Of a DNA stretch of 24,118 nucleotides, positions 21,028 through 24,118 are shown piece by piece. The notes under the pieces were generated by a model, which was not told where the DNA came from, made no database searches, and saw only the letters and a list, made by a program, of their open reading frames with translations. This DNA is from JBFKUL01 sp041635755 (lineage in GTDB: Bacteria; Pseudomonadota; Gammaproteobacteria; Burkholderiales; SG8-39), in the NCBI GenBank assembly GCA_041635755.1, contig JBFKUL010000012.1:1-24118 (forward strand), given 5' to 3'. Within the stretch, counting starts at the first letter, position 1; each line of letters opens with the position of its first letter. The position numbers and the translations under genes are program-made.

Positions 21028-22380
21028 TCAAGCCGGCGCGTCATTCTCGCTCTGTACGCGGGTGGTGAGCCAGCGCGCGGTGCGCAGCAATCGCGCGTCG
21101 TCGTTGCGCCGGCCCACGAGTTGCAGGCCGAGCGGCAAGCCTTCGCTCGAACGCATGAGCGGTAGATTGAGCGCCGGCATCCCGCACAGCGTCCACAGCG
21201 TGCAAAACGACGGGTCGCCGGTGGAGCCCAGGCCTCTCGGCGCGGCGCCGGGCGCCGCCGGTGTGACGATGGCATCGCAGCGCTCGAACAGCGCCTCGAA
21301 GCCGTCGTTCAGCAGCTCGATGCGCGCCACGGCGCGCTGATAGTCTAGGGCCCGCACTTCGCGGCCGCGCTCGAGTTGCGCCCGCAGCGACTCGCTCAGG
21401 CGCTCGCGACCCTTCTCCCACTCACGGTCGAGATTGGCCGCCATCTCCGCCTCCATGATGGTGCGATGCCAGTCGAGCGCCTTTTGCGCGATCTCGGGGA
21501 TCTCGATCTCGATCAGCCTGTCGCCCAGTACCTCGGCGAGCTCCTCGAACGCCGCCCGCGTGTCGGCATCGGCGCGCTCCCACACCGGCGTCTTGACGAA
21601 CGCCAGCATTGGCACGAGCGGCGGCTCCCCCTGCACGGCGGCGCCGAACGGGATGCGCGCGCGCGGCCGCGTGTCCGGGTCGCGCGCGTCGACACCCACG
21701 AGCTGCTCGGTCGCGAGAGCGACGTCCTCCAGCGTGCGCGCGAACACGCCGACATGATCGAGAGTGCGCGAGAGCTTCATAACGCCACCGCGCGGAATCA
21801 ACCCGTGCGAGGGCTTGAAGCCGTAGACGCCGCAGAAAGCCGCCGGCCGGATGACCGAGCCGTTGGTCTGGCTACCCAGCGCAAGCGGCGCCATACCGAC
21901 GGCCACTGCAGCCGCGGAGCCGGACGACGATCCGCCGGGCGTGCGCTCCGCATCATGCGGATTGCGCGTCTTGCCTGGCTGATAGGTGGCCATCTCGGTG
22001 GTCACCGTCTTGCCCATGATGACGGCGCCCGCCGCCCGCAGCAGCGCGACCGCCGTGGCATCCGCAACCGGCATGCGGCCGGCGTGCAGCACGGTACCGT
22101 CCTCGGTTGGCATGTCGAGCGTATCGAAGATGTCCTTCACCGCCACCGGCACGCCATGCAGCGGCCCGCTCGCCCTGCCTTCGCGCCGGTCCTCGTCACG
22201 CGAGCGCGCCTGCGCCAGCGCATGCTCCGGATCGAGATAGGTCCAGGCCTGAACCTTCTCATCCACCTCGCGCACGCGTGCAAGGCAGGCCGAGACGTAC
22301 TCCTCCGAGCTCAGCGAACCTTCGCGGATCGCGCGTGCGGCGTCGGTTGCCGTCAGCCAGTTCACTTGCGAAGCGTCCAT
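21028..22380 (-). CDS. Amidase (amidase-signature family)
   Basis: A 450-residue hydrolase of the amidase-signature family, which cleaves C-N bonds of amides. The Ser-cisSer-Lys triad is visible: Lys82 in PVAVKDIFDT, a cis-Ser within GGSSSGSAAAVA (149-160) and nucleophile Ser175 in GSQTNGSVIRPA. FKPSHGLIPRGGV follows, then the C-terminal GMPALNLPL and GLPLGLQLVG. GatA of the tRNA amidotransferase is unlikely because gatB and gatC are absent and the signature GSQTNGSVIRPA is closer to malonamidase-like enzymes. I chose ATG 22378-22380 because GAGG lies 6 bases upstream; a GTG at 22398 lies inside the dctM end. The gene starts 7 bases after dctM, so the amidase probably acts on what the transporter imports (inference). 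Confidence 0.92.
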   Translation of the reverse strand: MDASQVNWLTATDAARAIREGSLSSEEYVSACLARVREVDEKVQAWTYLDPEHALAQARSRDEDRREGRASGPLHGVPVAVKDIFDTLDMPTEDGTVLHAGRMPVADATAVALLRAAGAVIMGKTVTTEMATYQPGKTRNPHDAERTPGGSSSGSAAAVAVGMAPLALGSQTNGSVIRPAAFCGVYGFKPSHGLIPRGGVMKLSRTLDHVGVFARTLEDVALATEQLVGVDARDPDTRPRARIPFGAAVQGEPPLVPMLAFVKTPVWERADADTRAAFEELAEVLGDRLIEIEIPEIAQKALDWHRTIMEAEMAANLDREWEKGRERLSESLRAQLERGREVRALDYQRAVARIELLNDGFEALFERCDAIVTPAAPGAAPRGLGSTGDPSFCTLWTLCGMPALNLPLMRSSEGLPLGLQLVGRRNDDARLLRTARWLTTRVQSENDAPA

Positions 22381-22387
22381 GATTGCC

Positions 22388-23737
22388 TCAGCGAACACCG
22401 TAAAACACGTCGGGCAGCCAGAACACCAGCTGCGGAAAGACGTACACCAGGATCATCGTGATAAACACCATCGTGAGAAACGGGAAGCAACCCTTGAAAA
22501 TGGTGACCAGCTGCACGTGCGGCGGCGCGATGCCCTTCAGGTAATACGCCGACATCGCCATCGGCGGTGTCAGGAAGGAGGTCTGCAGGTTGAGCGCCAC
22601 CAGGATGCCGAACAGCATCGGGTCGACGTTGAAGTGCGCAAGCAGCGGAAGGAAGATCGGCACGAAGATGATAATGATCTCGCTCCACTCGAGCGGCCAG
22701 CCCAGCAGGAAGATGATGAATTGGGCGAGGATCAGGAATCCCACGGTGCCCAGATCGAGGCCCAGCACGAACTCCTTGATGATCCCCTCGCCGCCCAGGT
22801 ACGAGAAGACCGACGAGAACGTCCACGAGCCGACGAACAGAAAGCACACCATCGCGGTCGTGCGCGCGGTGAGGTACACCGCCTCCTGCAGGCGCGGCCA
22901 TGTGAGCGCTCGGTACGCCGCTGCCAACAGCATGGCACCAAGCGCACCGACCGCGGCCGCTTCCGTCGGGGTCGCCAGGCCGAACAGGATCGAGCCGAGC
23001 ACCGACATGATCAGCAGCGCAAGCGGCACGAACGCCTGCATCAGCAGCAGGATCACCCTGTACCACGGGATGTTCGTCTCCGAGCGCGGCAGCTTGGGCG
23101 CGACCTTGGGATTTATCACGGCTCGGCCGATCACGAACACCATGTACAGGCCGGCCAACAGGAACCCCGGCAGCAGCGCGGCCGCATAGAGCTTGACCAC
23201 CGAAACGGCGGAAGTCGCCGAGTACACGATCAGCATGATCGACGGCGGGATCAGGATGCCGAGCGTGCCGCCGGCGCAGATCACCCCCGCCGAGAGCTTC
23301 TGGTCATAGCCTGCCTTGAGCATCGCCGGAAAGGCGAGCAGCCCCATCAGCGTCACTACCGCGCCGACGATGCCGGTGGCGGTCGCGAACAGCGCGCAGG
23401 TGATGAGCGCGGCCACCGCCATGGCGCCGGGCACGAAGCGCAGCGCCACCTGCAGGCTGTAGAACAGCCGATCGAGGATGTTGGAGCGTTCGACGACGTA
23501 GCCCATGAACAGGAACAGCGGCACCGCCACCAGCACGTCGTTGTTCATCACGCTGAAGGTGTTCTGCGTCAGCAGGTAGAACACGCGGCTGTCGAAGAAT
23601 GCCTGGTCGGGCTGGAAGTAGGCGTAGTAGCCGAACGCCACCCCCATCGCCATCAGCGTGAAGGCGATGGGGAACCCGAGCAGGATGATGAAGATGAACA
23701 GCCCCAGCATTACCAGGGCGATGACCGGGTCGCTCAT
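22388..23737 (-). CDS. dctM: TRAP transporter large permease (DctM family)
   Basis: A 449-residue polytopic membrane protein, the channel-forming subunit of a TRAP uptake system that uses a sodium gradient and a periplasmic binding protein. About twelve hydrophobic segments span the length. DctM signatures are VPLFLFMGYVVERS, ATATGIVGAVVTLMGLLAFP, GTLGILIPPSI, GLATPTEAAAVGALGA, and near the end NLQTSFLTPPMAMSAYYLKG. The start ATG 23735-23737 overlaps the dctQ stop in ATGA and has GGAGAG upstream. The size of this subunit and its partner fit the usual carboxylate class. The substrate is not fixed by sequence; the amidase downstream points to an amide or amidated acid. Confidence 0.95.
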   Translation of the reverse strand: MSDPVIALVMLGLFIFIILLGFPIAFTLMAMGVAFGYYAYFQPDQAFFDSRVFYLLTQNTFSVMNNDVLVAVPLFLFMGYVVERSNILDRLFYSLQVALRFVPGAMAVAALITCALFATATGIVGAVVTLMGLLAFPAMLKAGYDQKLSAGVICAGGTLGILIPPSIMLIVYSATSAVSVVKLYAAALLPGFLLAGLYMVFVIGRAVINPKVAPKLPRSETNIPWYRVILLLMQAFVPLALLIMSVLGSILFGLATPTEAAAVGALGAMLLAAAYRALTWPRLQEAVYLTARTTAMVCFLFVGSWTFSSVFSYLGGEGIIKEFVLGLDLGTVGFLILAQFIIFLLGWPLEWSEIIIIFVPIFLPLLAHFNVDPMLFGILVALNLQTSFLTPPMAMSAYYLKGIAPPHVQLVTIFKGCFPFLTMVFITMILVYVFPQLVFWLPDVFYGVR

Positions 23738-24118
23738 TTTTTCTCTCCGGCAGCGGTCGCTTCAGCCGCCATCTTCGCCGCGTGTTCGCGGGCGATGACC
23801 TCCTCGAGTTCCTCGACGTCGTGCAGCCGTGGCGCCCAGGCGTTATCCTTGAGGCACTGAATGCAGCGCATCACTTCGGCGATGCCCTGCAGTGCGAGCA
23901 TCGTGGCGCCAAAAGGAATCAGCAGCTTGAGCGGCCAGACCGGCACGCCCGCGGGGCTGTTGACGCTCACCTCGCGGATCTTGAACGCGTCGTAGCCGTA
24001 CGCCCAGCCTGCGTACATCAAAGCGAGCACACCGGGGAAGAAGAACAGGATGTACAGCACCAACTCGACGGTCGCCTGCGTGCGCGGCCGCCACAACCGA
24101 TAGAAGACATCGCCGCGC
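23734..24118 (-). CDS. dctQ: TRAP transporter small permease (DctQ family), partial at right edge
   Basis: The C-terminal 127 or so residues of the small membrane subunit; the start lies beyond 24118. The visible part begins RGDVFYRLWRPRTQATVELV and has two clear membrane helices, LVLYILFFFPGVLALMYAGW and VWPLKLLIPFGATMLALQGI, the last pair of the four-helix DctQ fold. A polar tail ends in AAGEKK. A TTG within the visible part could serve as a start but lies before the third helix and would leave an incomplete fold, so I treat the gene as truncated by the window. The stop overlaps the dctM start (ATGA), which indicates coupled translation of the two permease subunits. The binding-protein gene (dctP) is probably just outside. 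Confidence 0.9.
   Translation of the reverse strand, partial: RGDVFYRLWRPRTQATVELVLYILFFFPGVLALMYAGWAYGYDAFKIREVSVNSPAGVPVWPLKLLIPFGATMLALQGIAEVMRCIQCLKDNAWAPRLHDVEELEEVIAREHAAKMAAEATAAGEKK

Noticed and set aside
22379..23860. 493-codon plus-strand frame opposite dctM and dctQ
   Set aside because: Extremely rich in His, Gln and Arg, the mirror of hydrophobic membrane-helix codons; dctM and dctQ are unmistakable.

Overview
This is a GC-rich stretch of core chromosome from a betaproteobacterium, most likely Burkholderiales or a close relative. The placement rests on gene content and synteny: ftsK and a Crp/Fnr gene divergent from trxB-smr, a glnB-type PII gene, a separate rfaE2, the rsmI / yraN-gmhA-BON cluster, a class A RNase P RNA, and TRAP transporter genes. 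No species can be named. I see no transposase, integrase, phage gene, tRNA, CRISPR array or toxin-antitoxin pair. Coding density is very high.

Layout. Positions 1-1400 (minus): the 5' part of ftsK, an intrinsic terminator and a Crp/Fnr regulator. Positions 1693-3224 (plus): thioredoxin reductase trxB and an Smr-domain protein. Positions 3279-3617 (minus): glnB. Positions 3741-5452 (plus): a five-repeat TPR protein and a FemAB-like acyltransferase. Positions 5449-5997 (minus): inorganic pyrophosphatase. Positions 6064-8303 (plus): an aldehyde dehydrogenase and SDR pair. Positions 8338-10083 (minus): a small lipoprotein and the RNA helicase rhlE. Positions 10154-12070 (plus): a YheS-type ABC-F ATPase. 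Positions 12078-13241 (minus): three uncharacterised genes. Positions 13302-13760 (plus): a GNAT acetyltransferase.

Positions 13761-16298 (minus) hold an envelope/LPS cluster: yraN, a small HIRAN-domain protein, gmhA, a DolP-like BON lipoprotein and rfaE2. It is divergent from rsmI (16371-17231, plus), as in the E. coli rsmI / lpoA-yraN-diaA-dolP locus but without lpoA. gmhA and rfaE2 supply two steps of ADP-heptose synthesis. Then follow pyrC and a DUF3025 gene (plus), a DUF1269 membrane protein (minus), RNase P RNA rnpB (plus, 19751 to about 20130), a PAS-only protein (plus), a 55-residue two-helix membrane protein (minus), and finally amidase, dctM and partial dctQ (minus), probably one uptake-plus-hydrolysis operon.

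No clearly new system stands out. The best leads are rhlE lacking any canonical start codon (an ATC start is implied), a near-palindromic -10 element shared by rhlE and the ABC-F gene, three genes that look leaderless, a possibly exported HIRAN protein inside the yraN-gmhA cluster, and the uncharacterised three-gene operon at 12078-13241. Promoters are read by eye and are low confidence. No stretch above 300 bases lacks a gene; the longest gap, 1401-1692, is covered under the crp/trxB regulatory entries.
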